A DNA stretch of 64,000 nucleotides from Pyxidicoccus caerfyrddinensis (lineage in GTDB: Bacteria > Myxococcota > Myxococcia > Myxococcales > Myxococcaceae): NCBI RefSeq assembly GCF_010894405.1, contig NZ_JAAIYA010000041.1:1-64000 (forward strand). Reading direction: 5' to 3'. This document shows, piece after piece, positions 9,699-18,106 of this stretch; the first letter of the stretch is position 1, and every line of letters starts with the position of its first letter. The notes below the pieces were generated by a model. The model saw only the letters and a program-made list of their open reading frames with translations. It did no database searches and was not told where the DNA came from. Position numbers and translations under genes: made by a program.

Positions 9699-11162
9699 TC
9701 ATCGCGTGGCGGTTGGCTTCTCAAGGCGCTTGAGGGTCTCCACCGCGCTCGTGTTCTTGGGGTTCAGCTCCACGGCGCGGCGGTAGTTCACGAGCGCCTG
9801 CTCCTTGTTCCCGCCGGCCAGGTACGCCTCGCCGAGGCTGTCGTAGACGTTCCCCTCGCCAGGGAACATCTCCACGTTGAGCTTGAAGATCTCGATGGCC
9901 TCCGCCACGCGCCCGGAGCCGAGCAGCCGGTAGCCCACGTTGTTCAGCTCCCGCTCGGCGAAGTCGTACTCGGTGGCCTTGGTGGCCTTGAGGGTCCGGT
10001 ACCGGGCGATGGCCTCCGCGGCGGACGACTTCTCGAGCGCGGCCATCACGACCTCTCCGATGGCCACCTGGGGCTGCTTCGGCGGGATGCCATGAAGGAT
10101 GCTCAGCGCCCCCGTCGCCATCGCCATCAGCTTCGAGCTACGGGCCGTGTTGTCGAGGAGGACGACGACCTCCTTGCGCTCGGGCGCGCGGACGAACAGG
10201 GCGCTGAAGCCATTGATGCCACCGCTGTGGCTGATGGTGGCGACCTCCGTCTTGTCGTCATGCAGCTTGATGGGCCCGACGTGCCACCCGAAGGCGTAGT
10301 CATCCAGCGCGGTAGTGAACATCCGCTGCTTGAGCGGCGCGGGAAGCAGCTTGTCTTCGTAGAGGGCGCGGTCCCAGCGGTAGAGGTCCTGCACCGTCGA
10401 GTACATCGAGCCCGCGGCGTAGGGGATGGTCATGTCGAGGTAGGGCGCGTTGACGTACCCGCCAGGCTGCGCCTCGTAGCCGCTGGCGCGCTTCGGGAGC
10501 ACCGTGGCGGACACGTCGTAGCCCGTGTTCTTCATGCCCACCGGGTCGAAGATGCGCTGCTGCAGCGCCTGCGCGTACGTCTGCCCGGTGACCTTCTCGA
10601 TGACGGCGCCGAGCAGGAAGTAGCCGGAGTTGCTGTAGTTGAACTTCGTGCCGGGCTCGAACTCCAGGTCGCCGCTGCAGAACTTCTTCACGAAGTCCGC
10701 GACGGTGTAGGGGTCGCGTGAGGCGGTCTTGAAGAAGGTGGGGTTCGTGTAGTTGGGGAGGCCGGAGGTGTGGTTCAGCAGGTGGGCGAGGGTGATGCGG
10801 TCGCCGGTGTCCTTGCGGTAGTCCGGCAGGTACTTCGTGACCGGGTCCTCGACCTGGAGCTTCCCCTCCGCCACGAGCTGCATGATGACCATCGAGGTGA
10901 ACTGCTTCGTCACCGAGCCGATGCGGAACTTCGTGTCCGGCGTATTCGGCACCTGCCACTCGAAGTTCGCGGAGCCGTAGCCCTTCTCGAGGATGACGCC
11001 CTTCTCGTTGGCCACGAGCACGCTGCCGTTGAACTGGTTCAGCTGCTGGTACTTCGTGATGAGCCGGTCCAGTTCCTGCCGCTGCGTCGCCGCCTCTGCG
11101 GCGGGCCCCACGCACACCCACGCCACGACCACGCCCACGCAGAGCGCCTTCAGCCAGTTCAT
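9699..11162 (-). CDS. secreted serine hydrolase (class C beta-lactamase fold) with TPR tail
   Basis: 487 residues from an ATG preceded by GGAGGA; an in-frame ATG 36 bases upstream lacks this site. A signal peptide ends near AAEAA. The beta-lactamase/PBP-like domain (about 30-360) has the nucleophile motif SVTK (83-86), YSN in KFNYSNSGYF and HSGG as the KTG equivalent. The C-terminal 100 residues form TPR-like helices (VYDSLGEAYLAGG, LVNYRRAVELNP). This is the common peptidase S12-family architecture (esterase or D-aminopeptidase-like); the natural substrate cannot be read. It lies 60 bases downstream of the sensor kinase gene on the same strand. Confidence 0.93.
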   Translation of the reverse strand: MNWLKALCVGVVVAWVCVGPAAEAATQRQELDRLITKYQQLNQFNGSVLVANEKGVILEKGYGSANFEWQVPNTPDTKFRIGSVTKQFTSMVIMQLVAEGKLQVEDPVTKYLPDYRKDTGDRITLAHLLNHTSGLPNYTNPTFFKTASRDPYTVADFVKKFCSGDLEFEPGTKFNYSNSGYFLLGAVIEKVTGQTYAQALQQRIFDPVGMKNTGYDVSATVLPKRASGYEAQPGGYVNAPYLDMTIPYAAGSMYSTVQDLYRWDRALYEDKLLPAPLKQRMFTTALDDYAFGWHVGPIKLHDDKTEVATISHSGGINGFSALFVRAPERKEVVVLLDNTARSSKLMAMATGALSILHGIPPKQPQVAIGEVVMAALEKSSAAEAIARYRTLKATKATEYDFAERELNNVGYRLLGSGRVAEAIEIFKLNVEMFPGEGNVYDSLGEAYLAGGNKEQALVNYRRAVELNPKNTSAVETLKRLEKPTATR

Positions 11163-11222
11163 TCGTCCTCCAGGAGGTTCCCGGAGCATACGTTTCATGA
11201 CGGCGGCGATTGCGTGGGCGCG

Positions 11223-12677
11223 TCACATCGCCAGGGCCCCAGGCAGGAACAGGGGTGTGTGACTGGCGGCGGCGGCGGCACGGGGCAGCTGGACGCGGAA
11301 GGTGGAGCCGCGTCCCGGCTCGCTCTCCACGTGGATGGAGCCGCCGTGCGCCTCCAGGATGCGCCGCGCCACGGAGAGGCCCAGGCCGACGCCCGGGATG
11401 TTGGCGCGGTGCGTAGCGCTGCGACGGAAGGGCTCGAAGATGCTCTCCCGCTCCGAGGGGTCCACTCCGACGCCCGGGTCGTGCACCGCCACCCAGGCCC
11501 CATCCGCCGTGGTTCCGACCTCCACCCGCACCTGTCCTCCGCCGGGGGAGTACTTGATGGCATTGCTCAGCAGGTTGTTGAGCACCTGGGCGATGCGTGC
11601 GCCATCGCACCGCACCCACAGCGCCCCCTTCGGCCAGGAGGTCTCCAGGTGGTGCGCGTCGCTCACGGGCCGGTGCAGCTCCACGGACTCCCGCACCAGC
11701 TCGACGAGGTCGTGCTCGTCGCATTGCAAGGACAGCTGCCCGGCCTCGATGCGGGACGTGTCGAGCAGGTCCTCCACCATGCGCGTCAGCCGGTCCACCT
11801 GACGTGCCACCAGCGAGAAGCGGTCTCTCAGCTTCTGCTCGGGAGGGAGGGGGTGCCCGGGGCGCACGCTGGTGGCCGCCGCGCGCAGGGCCTGGAGCGG
11901 GTTGCGCAGGTCATGCGCGACGCCCGCGAGGAAGCCGAGCTGCACCTCCCGCTGGTGCTCGAGCCGCGTGGCCGTTTCATTGAAGGCAGACGCGATGTCG
12001 CGAATCTCCCGCACGCCCGCCGCGGGTGCTCGCTGGAGCGGCGTGCCCGGGCGGAAGCGCAGCAGTGCCTCGCGGACCGCTTCGAGCGGCCAGTACAGCT
12101 CGCGACGCAGCGTCCAGAACGCCAGGGCCGCTCCGGTCACCATCGCCAGCGACACGATGAGTCCCACCACGTGGGCCCTCCGCGCCCACCGCTGGTTCGC
12201 TTCGAAGGTGGCGTGCGCGTCCGCCGAGTTCAGCTTCTCCAGCGCTCGCGAGAGGTGCATCTCCCGGTCGAGCATCTTGCCCGTACGCGCCTCGAAGGTC
12301 CCCGGAATGGGGGTCGGGTGGGCGAAGTACCCCTCGAGCTCGTCGCCCAGCTCATCGACGAAGGCCCGCTCCTCGGGGCTGTCCGCCAGCTGCCGGACCT
12401 CTGCGAGAGACTGCCGCACGTGCTCCTTCGCGCCTTCCGTCTCCCAGACGTGGGAGAGCAGGCCTGTCGCCTCGTAGAGGCGCTGCTCCCGCTCATGGTA
12501 GATGAGCGCCTTCTCCAGGCTGTCCGACGCCTGCTGGGTCTCCAGCACGTGCATCATCCGGGCGCTGTTGCGCTCCATTCTCGCGGTGGTGCCCGCCAGC
12601 GCGGCGACCGTCACCCCGATCAGTGTGCCCAGAAGCAGGGTGAGGGTAACGGCTTGGCTTCGCAGGCTTCGACTCAT
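11223..12677 (-). CDS. membrane sensor histidine kinase
   Basis: 484 residues. TM helices at about 8-28 and 168-190 flank a 140-residue helical periplasmic sensor. A HAMP linker follows, then HisKA with phospho-acceptor His255 in VAHDLRNP. HATPase_c follows with N box LLSNAIKYSPGGG, G1 DPGVGVD and G2 GVGLGLSVARR. The start chosen is the ATG with GGGGGAG 4 bases upstream, rather than a TTG 21 bases earlier. No response regulator is adjacent, so its partner is elsewhere. It sits in the same-direction run of envelope genes. Confidence 0.93.
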   Translation of the reverse strand: MSRSLRSQAVTLTLLLGTLIGVTVAALAGTTARMERNSARMMHVLETQQASDSLEKALIYHEREQRLYEATGLLSHVWETEGAKEHVRQSLAEVRQLADSPEERAFVDELGDELEGYFAHPTPIPGTFEARTGKMLDREMHLSRALEKLNSADAHATFEANQRWARRAHVVGLIVSLAMVTGAALAFWTLRRELYWPLEAVREALLRFRPGTPLQRAPAAGVREIRDIASAFNETATRLEHQREVQLGFLAGVAHDLRNPLQALRAAATSVRPGHPLPPEQKLRDRFSLVARQVDRLTRMVEDLLDTSRIEAGQLSLQCDEHDLVELVRESVELHRPVSDAHHLETSWPKGALWVRCDGARIAQVLNNLLSNAIKYSPGGGQVRVEVGTTADGAWVAVHDPGVGVDPSERESIFEPFRRSATHRANIPGVGLGLSVARRILEAHGGSIHVESEPGRGSTFRVQLPRAAAAASHTPLFLPGALAM

Positions 12678-12790
12678 GAGGCTCCCCCGGCACTCCAATT
12701 GACGTTACGGCTCAACACCCGAGCTGATGGGTCTCCTGAAGCGCGCCGCCCGGACAGGCGGACACAGGCTCCACTGCACCCTCGTGGGGC

Positions 12791-13486
12791 TCACGGTACG
12801 AGCTCGTAGGCGGCCAGCTCCTCGGTCTGTCCGCCGATCTCCTTCACCTTCCCGATGCCGCGCACGTACCAGTAGGTCTTCGAGGTGCTGCCGCCCGCCT
12901 TGCGGAGAACGAGCGCGCGGAAGGTACCGGCGGGCACGGTGACGGACTCTCCGTCGGCAATCACCGTCCAGCGGTCCCTCGCCGTCTCCGTGCTCGTCTC
13001 GCCATCGGTGGGCAGCTTCGTCTCCTCGTAGATTTCGAGCCAGCTCGCGCCCACGACGACATGCTCGGGTGTCTCGTCGAGGTGGAGCTTGGGCGGGTCC
13101 CACTGCTCCTCCATCTCGAGCGCCCCGGTGCTGGCGCGGAACGACTGCTCCCGGTAGCGGACGACGCGCTCGCCCGAGAGGACCTGCCAGCTCACCGTCT
13201 GGTCATTCACGCCCTTCCGGGTGACGACGCGGTTCGCCAGGACGTCCCGGCTCGCTCCCGTCCCGCCGACGGGCTCCAATTCGCCCACCGTGGTCTCCTT
13301 CTCGGAGACCTGGCCGTCCTCGGTGACCTGATACGTCCACCGGTTGCCCGCCTTCCACGGCAGCAGCGGCCCCGAGCCGAGCGCCTCCTCGCCGCCGTCA
13401 TCGGTGGGCACAGCGCTCTCGCCACAGCCCGTCACCATGAGCCCGAGCAGCACCGCGGCACCAAGCCTCCACGCGTGTCGCTTCAT
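12791..13486 (-). CDS. lipoprotein, unknown function
   Basis: 231 residues with a lipobox (GLMVTGC) after a short basic N-terminus. The mature protein looks all-beta (KAGNRWTYQVTEDG, WTVIADGESVTVPAGTFRALVLRK), a pattern common in myxobacterial surface lipoproteins. The ATG used has GGGAG upstream. An earlier ATG at 13507 overlaps the preceding stop as ATGA and would add seven residues, so coupling to the dikinase-like gene is likely either way. Confidence 0.85.
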   Translation of the reverse strand: MKRHAWRLGAAVLLGLMVTGCGESAVPTDDGGEEALGSGPLLPWKAGNRWTYQVTEDGQVSEKETTVGELEPVGGTGASRDVLANRVVTRKGVNDQTVSWQVLSGERVVRYREQSFRASTGALEMEEQWDPPKLHLDETPEHVVVGASWLEIYEETKLPTDGETSTETARDRWTVIADGESVTVPAGTFRALVLRKAGGSTSKTYWYVRGIGKVKEIGGQTEELAAYELVP

Positions 13487-13503
13487 CGAGATCTCCCTGT
13501 CGC

Positions 13504-15519
13504 TCATTGGCCCCGTCCGGGGTGCGGGCGGGCCTGCTTGATGACGACCCGAGGCGTCTCGCCGGGCTCGCCGTCGAACTTGAACTCGACGTCCATGGCG
13601 TACCAGCCGTCGTTGCCCGCCTTCGGGCCATAGGCGGGAGAGAAGCGCTCGTGGATGGCATCGAGCGCCTTGCCTAGCTCGTACACCTGCGCCGACGTCA
13701 GCACCGTCTCTCCGTCCCGCACCAGATTGGAGCGGGACAGGTAGGTGATGGGCAGTCCGGGCTGGTGGAACCCGTAGATGAACTGGTCGCTGGTGATGCC
13801 CGGGGGCGGGTGCACCACCTCGGCGTCTCCTCCTGCCTGGACGTTGACGTAGAAGCCGGGCTCCACGCCGGACGGGTCATACGGGTTTGCGGTGAGCGCT
13901 ACGCCGTTCGCCTCTTCGTCCGGGAAGTTGTGATGCACCAGCAGCGCCATCACCACCGACTTGTGGTCGATGCTGCTGTACGAGCGCTCCTCGAACGTGC
14001 GGAACAGCCAGATGCTGGCCCACGTCTCGCGGATGGCGTCGAGCACGTCCTCCCAGTCTCCCGCATCCCCCGTGTGCGACTCGTAGCAGCCGGCGCAGGG
14101 GAAGCCCTCCAGGTCCTCGCTGTTGGTGCTGGTGCGGAAGCGCATGCTCAAGCCCGGGTAGTCCGCCGCCAGCTTGTCCTTCAGCCGTTGCTGGAAGGCG
14201 GCATCCACCGGTGCGACCTCCATGTCGTCGCGCAGCTCCTTCAGGCGCGCGTCGCGGACCTCCGGCTTCGACTGGAACTCCGCATCCGCCAGCAGCGCGT
14301 CCACGCGGGCGTAGAACCCGTTCCGCTCCATGAACTGGACGTAGTACGCGGCGGGAATCGCGAAGGCCTTCCGGATGGGGAGGCCCTCCGTCCGGGCCAT
14401 CACGGAGTAGTGCGCGGCCTTGCCTCCGAAGGCCGGCACCGCGGCCTTGATGGCGTCCCGCAGCGAGCCCGTGCCCTCGACCACCACGTCCTCGATGTCT
14501 CGCAGGTCGGTGACGCTCACGTCCGGCGCGGGGAGCTGCACGGGCTGGGGCTTGTGCTCCTCCCAGAAGGCGTCGGCCTCCTCGCTCGTCACAGCCTCGA
14601 TGCTCCAGTCGAACGCGCCCACGGTGAGCCGCACCCACTGGCCGTCGAGCGCGCGGAGCCGCGGGTCCGTCATCGCCGAGCGCAGCCCCATGTTGGGCGT
14701 CTTCCGGTTCTGCGAGAGCACATTCACGTGTGACAGAGGGGTCTGGAACTCCTCGGTGATGATGCCCAGCACGACGGAGATGTCGTTGGGCACCACGTTC
14801 AGCACGACGATGTCGCGGAACGACACGTAGGTCGTGGCCAGCTCTTCCGCCTCGAGGAAGCGCAGCCGTCCCACCGACGTGGCCAGGTTGAGCGGCTGGT
14901 AGTCGATGGCCGCGAACAGCGCGTCCGTCGTCATCACCGTGACGCTCGACGGCAGGTTCTTCGCCTCCGCGGCGACGGCCTGGGACGTGGGGTGGAACAC
15001 GAGCGCCGGGCCGAACCACGTCTGCGCGCGGATGGCCTCGTAGAGCTGCGCCATCAGGGCGGCGGAGGCGGAGTCGTAGGGCGCCAGCTCCAGCGCCCAG
15101 ACCCCGGGCCCCTCGTACCAGGTGACGGCGCCCAGCAGGAAGCGGCGGTCCGGGGACGTGTACTCCGTCTGGTTGAAGTCCGCGAGCGAGCCCACCACGG
15201 GCCGCCCGTTGCCGGAGAGGTTCGCGGAGGTGAACGCGTAGTGGATGGAGTACTTCTGGCTGTTCTGGAAGTAGAGCGTGTCCCCATCGAACCGGTCGAG
15301 GACCACCTTCACCGAGCGTGCTCCGGGGATGCTCGTGTCGAGCGGCTCCGAAGCCAGGGCCGCGAAGTCCCCCTGGCAGCCGAGGTGCTTCAGGAAGTCG
15401 GGAGCGGAGGCGCCCTCCGCCACCTGGCAGGACTCCTCGCGCACCTCGTCTTCGTCCGAGGATGACGAGCACGCGAGCAACAGCGCAATGGCGACGAGCA
15501 GCAGTGGATGGGCGCGCAT
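13504..15519 (-). CDS. lipoprotein with water-dikinase-like His and ATP-grasp domains
   Basis: 671 residues. The N-terminal lipobox is LLLACSSSS, so export and lipidation are predicted. The middle of the protein carries a swivelling phospho-His-like motif (TPLSHVNVLSQN). The C-terminal half resembles the PEP/pyruvate-binding ATP-grasp domain (PF01326): FGGKAAHYSVMARTEG, RFRTSTNSEDLEGFPCAG, then CYESHTGDA. The His domain precedes the ATP-grasp domain, as in glucan water dikinases and unlike PPDK or PEP synthase. An exported ATP-grasp protein is odd because free ATP is scarce outside the cytoplasm; it may be non-catalytic, or bind a polysaccharide or nucleotide. ATG start with CGGAG upstream. 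The downstream lipoprotein gene follows with essentially no gap. Confidence 0.85.
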   Translation of the reverse strand: MRAHPLLLVAIALLLACSSSSDEDEVREESCQVAEGASAPDFLKHLGCQGDFAALASEPLDTSIPGARSVKVVLDRFDGDTLYFQNSQKYSIHYAFTSANLSGNGRPVVGSLADFNQTEYTSPDRRFLLGAVTWYEGPGVWALELAPYDSASAALMAQLYEAIRAQTWFGPALVFHPTSQAVAAEAKNLPSSVTVMTTDALFAAIDYQPLNLATSVGRLRFLEAEELATTYVSFRDIVVLNVVPNDISVVLGIITEEFQTPLSHVNVLSQNRKTPNMGLRSAMTDPRLRALDGQWVRLTVGAFDWSIEAVTSEEADAFWEEHKPQPVQLPAPDVSVTDLRDIEDVVVEGTGSLRDAIKAAVPAFGGKAAHYSVMARTEGLPIRKAFAIPAAYYVQFMERNGFYARVDALLADAEFQSKPEVRDARLKELRDDMEVAPVDAAFQQRLKDKLAADYPGLSMRFRTSTNSEDLEGFPCAGCYESHTGDAGDWEDVLDAIRETWASIWLFRTFEERSYSSIDHKSVVMALLVHHNFPDEEANGVALTANPYDPSGVEPGFYVNVQAGGDAEVVHPPPGITSDQFIYGFHQPGLPITYLSRSNLVRDGETVLTSAQVYELGKALDAIHERFSPAYGPKAGNDGWYAMDVEFKFDGEPGETPRVVIKQARPHPGRGQ

Positions 15520-15536
15520 GGAGGCTCCGGCGCGAA

Positions 15537-16376
15537 TCAGGGAGTGACGGCGAAGCAATAGATGCCGCCATAGCCACCGCCTCCGCCCACCGAGGAGCCG
15601 CCGCCTCCTCCGCCCGTCTGGGCGAGGTTGACGCCGGCCGCGCAGCCCGGCGCCTAGTGGTCGGACATCCAGTTGCCACCGTTGGAGGGATTGCTGGCGC
15701 TGCGAGGCCAGGAGTGGCCAATCATCGGCCGCCCGGTGGAGCCCGTCGCGCTCGTCCAGTCGTTGCAGGTGTTGGCCCGGGTGCCGCTGAACTGGCCCGC
15801 CTTCGTGGAACCGGTGAGCGTGTCGTGGTTGTCCACGCCCTGGTGGTTCGGCTCGCCGCGCTCGTTGGGCAGGTCGTTCTTGATGGCCGCGTCGCCCTCC
15901 GGCCGGTTGCCCAGGAGGCCCGCCTTGCTCGACGCCACCAGCCGCCCGTTGCGGTCGTACCAGGGCCCATTGCCAATGCGGTCGATGGCATGCACGGCGC
16001 CACCGTTGGCGCCACCCGTCGACGCGCTCAGGTAGGCGTGCCAGTCCTTCTGTCCGGCGCCGGGCACCGACTGCTCCGCGATGGTCCGGCAGATCTTGTC
16101 CGCGCCCGCCAGTCCCGTGGACTCACCGAAGCGCAGGTCGCCGCCAAAGCCATTCTGGCTGCCGGAGAGCTGGCGCATCGCCTCCAGGCTCGTCACGAAG
16201 AAGCTGAAGTCCGGCGAGCCCTCGCCGGTGGGTGTCCCGGCGTCGCCGTCCGTCGAGCCGTCGCCATCCGGGTCCTCGACTCCCGGCTCGAGGGGCTCCG
16301 AGTCCGAGCCACAGCCCGGGAGACAGACTCCCAGCAGGGCCATCACGACAGTGGGCACGACGATTGAGCGTTTCAT
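15537..16376 (-). pseudogene. DUF1554-like lipoprotein interrupted by in-frame TAG
   Basis: The uninterrupted part (16376-15657) encodes a 240-residue lipoprotein: lipobox VCLPGC, an acidic linker, then a lectin-like domain (GLAGADKICRTIA, WHAYLS, NDWTS, GNWMSDH). A TAG stop sits at 15654-15656. The same frame then continues without interruption for 38 more codons to a TGA at 15537, encoding GCAAGVNLAQT, a Gly-rich stretch and the terminal YGGIYCFAVTP, which looks like the normal C-terminus of such domains. This is therefore a nonsense mutation, a sequencing error or a readthrough site, not a natural end. The next gene begins 17 bases after the distal TGA, which fits the longer original gene. 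Confidence 0.75.
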
Positions 16377-16404
16377 GGCGGGCTCCCTTCCGGGGTTCGG
16401 CGAA

Positions 16405-17361
16405 TCACTGACAGGTCAGGTCCGTGCGGCAGGTCTTCCCAGCGGGGCAGTCCGCGTCGGTGCTGCACGACACGAGCCCGGGGATGAGGACCTCCCGCTC
16501 CACCTGGGACAGGACCAGCAGCTCCACGCACCCGGCGGAGGTGTCCGTCGAGTCCGCCGAGCGCCGGCTGAGGGTGAGCTTCGGGAAGCCGGCGACGCCC
16601 TCGTCGAGCAGCTTCGAGAGCAGGCTGGCGGGGATGTCGAAGCGCCCCGTGTCCTCGAGGTCGTCGCACTCCACCGAGGCGGCGATGCCGCCGTGGTGGG
16701 CGAGGTCCACGACCACGTGGAGGCGCGCGGCCTCCGACGCCGTGGAGGGCGTCCACGACACCGTGACGGGCTGGCCCCGCTCCAGGGTGATGGCTTCCTC
16801 GGGCACTTCGAGCGCGGCCACGCCCTGGCCCTGCAGCGTGAACGAGGGGAGGTCGGCCCCGCTCGTCACCAGGGAGATGTCCGCACCCGCGTCGAAGCCG
16901 GGGTGGGGAAGCGTCGTCGCGCCGTTGGAGTAGAACCGCGCCGAGTTGGGCGACATGGACAGGTCGGCCTTGAGCCCCATCACGCGCACCGTGCCCAGGT
17001 TCTGCGCGGTGGGGTACGGGATGCAGGCTCCGTCCTCGCCGCAGGTCTGTGAGGCGCCACACGCGGGCTCGCAGAAGAGCGTGCGTCCCAGCAGCAATCG
17101 GCATTGGCCTTCCTCGGCCTCCACCTTCCGCACGTTCGCCGGCACGACGCCGCTGAGCGCGCGTCCCTGCACCGCCGTGTAGCCATCTCCCAACTCCACC
17201 GTGAACTGCCCCACGCGCTGGCTCGCGTCACACGGCGCATAGGTCAGGTCGTTCAAGATGACGGGATGGAGGCCGTCATCCGATTCCGTCGCGGCGCCGC
17301 ACCCGAGCGCGCACAGCGCGAGCAGGAGGGGGAGCTTCGTGTCGCGTGTCCTGCGTGCCAT
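16405..17361 (-). CDS. lipoprotein with cysteine-rich C-terminus
   Basis: 318 residues with lipobox LCALGC after a basic N-terminus. The start ATG has an excellent GAGGAGGT 6 bases upstream; longer upstream frames overlap the DUF4956 gene and were not used. Cys-rich modules lie near residue 90 (CEPACGASQTC) and at the end (CSTDADCPAGKTC), the latter typical of myxobacterial surface proteins. The central region is probably beta-sandwich. Function unknown. It follows the DUF4956 gene by 76 bases and precedes the DUF1554-like gene by 28. Confidence 0.85.
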   Translation of the reverse strand: MARRTRDTKLPLLLALCALGCGAATESDDGLHPVILNDLTYAPCDASQRVGQFTVELGDGYTAVQGRALSGVVPANVRKVEAEEGQCRLLLGRTLFCEPACGASQTCGEDGACIPYPTAQNLGTVRVMGLKADLSMSPNSARFYSNGATTLPHPGFDAGADISLVTSGADLPSFTLQGQGVAALEVPEEAITLERGQPVTVSWTPSTASEAARLHVVVDLAHHGGIAASVECDDLEDTGRFDIPASLLSKLLDEGVAGFPKLTLSRRSADSTDTSAGCVELLVLSQVEREVLIPGLVSCSTDADCPAGKTCRTDLTCQ

Positions 17362-17437
17362 CACCTGACCTCCTCGGGTCCACGATGAAGTGTGCCCCTC
17401 GAATCTGAAGATTCCCTTGAGCGCACCGCGGGCGGCG

Positions 17438-18106
17438 TCATGCCGGGTCCAGCGATGCGCTCCGCACGCCCGGCAGCCGGCTGCGCAGTCCCTGGAGGAG
17501 CTCCAGTCCATCCGCGCGCACGGGCACGGAGAGCTCGACCACCGCCGTGCCCTCCGAGGAGGAAGCGGACTGCTCCAGCGAGAGGAAGCGGACCTCGGGG
17601 TGCATCGCCCTCAAGGCTGGCAGCGCGGCGGCCACGTCCTCCAGCCCCAGCGACAGCGTCACCACTTCCATGCGCCGCTTGCTGACGGCGTCCAGCACCA
17701 GCAGCACGCCGCCGAAGAAGAGGGACGCGCAGAGCGCGATGGAGCCCGCGCCGAGTCCGCACGCCATTCCCACACCAATCATCACGAACATGGCCGCCGC
17801 GTCCCTCGGGTCCTTGATGCCCGAGCGGAAGCGGATGAAGCCCCCAAGCCCCACCAGGCCGAACGCGCGGGACATGCTGTCGCCGATGACGGTGGTCATC
17901 ACCGCGCCGGCCACGGCGATGAGCACCTGGGTGTGCGCCGTCTCGGGCGGCATGGGCGGCACGTGCGGCATCAGCTTGCGCCAGGGCCGGTACGCGAGGA
18001 ACGCGCCCAGCACCAGCGCCAGCGTGAAGCGAGCCAGCAGCGTGGAGATGGTGAGCGAGTGGGGCCCCGCGTCCAACCCCTGCACGACGTTCTCAAGCGG
18101 AGGCAT
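17438..18106 (-). CDS. DUF4956 membrane protein
   Basis: 222 residues with about four TM helices in the first 130. The signature stretch GGFIRFRSGIKDPRDAA is followed by MFVMIGVGMACGLGAG, as in DUF4956, a family with MgtC-like topology. A cytosolic alpha/beta domain of about 90 residues follows. Homologues are widely found beside CotH and VTC-domain genes, as here. The ATG (TTGGAG upstream) lies 14 bases inside the end of the kinase-repeat gene, so the two are translationally coupled. Role unknown; transport or scaffolding for the polymerase is an inference. Confidence 0.87.
   Translation of the reverse strand: MPPLENVVQGLDAGPHSLTISTLLARFTLALVLGAFLAYRPWRKLMPHVPPMPPETAHTQVLIAVAGAVMTTVIGDSMSRAFGLVGLGGFIRFRSGIKDPRDAAAMFVMIGVGMACGLGAGSIALCASLFFGGVLLVLDAVSKRRMEVVTLSLGLEDVAAALPALRAMHPEVRFLSLEQSASSSEGTAVVELSVPVRADGLELLQGLRSRLPGVRSASLDPA

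Noticed and set aside
17362..17511. 50-codon N-terminal extension of the cysteine-rich lipoprotein
   Set aside because: It would overlap DUF4956 and hide the lipobox; the ATG at 17361 has an excellent ribosome site.
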